This document shows, piece by piece, positions 36,884-37,915 of a stretch of DNA of 37,915 nt (its first letter is position 1; every line of letters begins with the position of its first letter). Under the pieces are notes generated by a model, which saw nothing but the letters and a program-made list of their open reading frames with translations, was not told the DNA's origin and made no database searches. Source of the stretch: Pavlovales sp. CCMP2436 (lineage: Eukaryota > Haptophyta > Pavlovophyceae > Pavlovales). The stretch covers positions 240,170-278,084 of the forward strand of contig MU631405.1 in the NCBI GenBank assembly GCA_026770615.1. The letters are read 5' to 3'. A program made the translations under genes and the position numbers.

Positions 36884-37195
36884 ATATATATTTATGATAG
36901 GGATTCAAGCTGGCGTCTGACTGTTCTGAATGTTGTGCTGGTCTGAGCGCTGCATCGCACATTGCCTGCTGACTGCATTTATATTATACATAACCTAAAC
37001 AGCAACCAGCAGATCATTTCCCTAAACGCCCTTGTCCGGGCACACTACCGGAGATCCATCGGCACGCGCGGTGGCGCCCAAGCTAGCGCAGCCGACTAAG
37101 GCACGCAGCAGGCAATGGGCGACGCAGCGCTCAGACCAGCACAACATTCAGAACAGTCAGACGGCAGCTTGAATCCCTATCATAAATACATAACC
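36884..37195. mobile_element. MITE family A, complete copy
   Basis: About 312 bases with inverted arms of about 85 bases (36884-36970 and 37111-37195), reading TTTATGATAGGGATTCAAGC, TGTTCTGAATGTTGTGCTGG, TCTGAGCGCTGC, with four or so mismatches. The interior has no ORF, and a CATAACCTAAAC motif occurs both inside and just outside the right end. The flanks are TATATA-rich, consistent with a TA or TATA target. Confidence 0.75.
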
Positions 37196-37405
37196 TAAAC
37201 GCTGTATATACTACATACACGCATCATACTACTCCAAATCAAGGTCTGGGCCCTCCCGACCGCGGAGCGCTATTATAGCTGCCCCGATCAATTGCCACTG
37301 CAGAGAGCGGTTTATATTGATCGGAAGAATAAAAAAGAGCGCGTCTGTTCAGGAAGAACAGCCTCGCCCGCCGCATAGCCCCCACAGACTAGGAGCGACC
37401 TGCAG
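37196..37405. other. Element sequence between MITE and right direct repeat
   Basis: No gene. A repeated CATAACCTAAACGC-type string follows the MITE. Confidence 0.3.
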
Positions 37406-37444
37406 CCGGCAGAGTCAGCTTGCCTTCAGCTGACAAATCTTTCC
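37406..37444 (+). repeat. 39-bp direct repeat, right
   Basis: Partner of 34406-34444, differing at three positions within the central palindrome (GTCAGCT-TGCCTTC-AGCTGAC keeps 7 bp of stem). Confidence 0.6.
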
Positions 37445-37514
37445 CACATCCCACCCAAAGGAGAAGGACAGTATCGCGTAGCAACAATGCAACGCAGCCA
37501 CACACAAACAACAA

Positions 37515-37844
37515 TCAAGCACACCGCCGAAAGTCCCAACCAGGCGCCTGCACACGCCAAGGGTAGCCGGCGCGTACCTCGAGCCAACACTCAACGAACC
37601 CCATGGGGGCTCGGAGTGGGCAACGAGACACGCAATCCACCTGCGACGACCCTACTGATCGACAGAGGTGCCACCAGACGCAGCTGGCGCCACCGAAGCA
37701 GCAGGCTGCGCGCGCTGCGCAGCATTCGAACCGCGCAGCATTCGAACCGTTGGGCGCATTCTTACGCACATGGCAATCATTCTTGGTGTGACCTGGCAGA
37801 CATGGCGCAGGCGGCAGACCGTCTCGTGCGCAAACAGCGAGCAA
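37515..37844 (-). other. Possible Cys/His-rich retroelement fragment
   Basis: Minus-strand sequence encodes Cys-rich peptides in two frames (CLPGHTKNDCH in one; CSLFAHETVCRLRHVC in the other), recalling zinc knuckles or CCCH fingers of gag-like proteins. Neither frame is complete, and a tandem TTCGAATGCTGCGCGG repeat (about 37720-37750) lies inside. Coding is not established. Confidence 0.2.
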
Positions 37845-37861
37845 GGGCGGCCATTGTTTCA

Positions 37862-37915
37862 GTTGATGCAGACAGAACCTCCGCCGCCGCCGCCGCCGCC
37901 ACCGCCACCGCCACC
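37862..37915 (+). repeat. CCG/CCA trinucleotide repeat at window end
   Basis: (CCG)n followed by (CCGCCA)n. On the minus strand it would read poly-Gly. Simple sequence. Confidence 0.8.

Larger units (their letters stand above)
34406..37444 (+). mobile_element. Tyrosine-recombinase element, decayed
   Basis: Bracketed by 39-base direct repeats (34406-34444 and 37406-37444) beginning CCGGCAGAGTCAGCT and ending CAGCTGACAAATCTTTCC, with three mismatches. Between them lie a repeat-rich ORF, a tyrosine recombinase in shifted frames and an inserted MITE (36884-37195). Without the MITE the element would be about 2.7 kb. No reverse transcriptase is found, so it could be a Crypton-like DNA element or a reduced DIRS/Ngaro-type retroelement. 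The repeats may be its split terminal repeats. Confidence 0.5.

Overview
The window reads as nuclear DNA of a unicellular eukaryote, most likely a marine alga such as a haptophyte or another chlorophyll-c lineage. The reasons are GC-rich genes, a GT-AG intron with branch-point-like and pyrimidine-rich signals, eukaryote-type genes (EF-hand protein, secretory sulfotransferase, RluA-type pseudouridine synthase), and a heavy load of retroelements, foldback elements and a Polinton-like-virus-like gene block. The lineage is inference only. There is no bacterial operon, rRNA, CRISPR array or intact tRNA. An assembly gap of Ns covers 26569-27428.

Only three loci look like intact host genes: an EF-hand protein (28-1050, +), a signal-peptide-bearing PAPS-dependent sulfotransferase with one intron (3060-4319, +), and a pseudouridine synthase (33100-33900, -). 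Almost everything else is accessory DNA. From 1.7 to 12.7 kb there are fragments of an unrecognised gene family (1681-1824 and 4941-5483, -), a decayed split gene (10788-11362, -), a tRNA-derived SINE-like unit (11560-11731, -), and many inverted-repeat elements. From 13.5 to 16.6 kb lies the 3' half of a non-LTR retrotransposon with RNase H, a zinc finger, 23-residue repeats and a 3' tail with a conserved hairpin. The same tail recurs at 2.2-2.7 kb, at 12.45-12.67 kb (inverted) and, diverged, near 4.7 kb. From 16.6 to 21.4 kb is a frameshifted Ty1/copia element (gag, protease-like region, integrase, start of RT), followed by a 1.35-kb GC-rich repeat field.

From 23 to 26.2 kb there are nested foldback/MITE copies and simple repeats. 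After the gap, 27.6-32.7 kb carries a gene block like that of a Polinton-like virus or virophage relative: an A32/FtsK-type packaging ATPase, several small unknown genes on both strands, a GGATC-rich minisatellite, a discoidin-like (F5/8-C) surface protein, and the C-terminal half of a superfamily 1 helicase with a possible nuclease-like tail. The block ends exactly in a MITE arm. From 34.4 to 37.4 kb is a decayed tyrosine-recombinase element: a QPS-repeat ORF, then a recombinase with recognisable R, HxxR, H and Y residues spread over shifted frames. It is bracketed by 39-bp near-identical direct repeats exactly 3000 bp apart and contains a complete MITE.

The elements are nested and mutually truncated: a LINE tail abuts copia gag, MITE arms end the viral block, and a MITE-like repeat lies at the 5' end of the split gene. 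This points to repeated rounds of insertion in a host region tolerant of parasites. No genes here form an obvious host pathway; the functional groupings are those of the individual elements.
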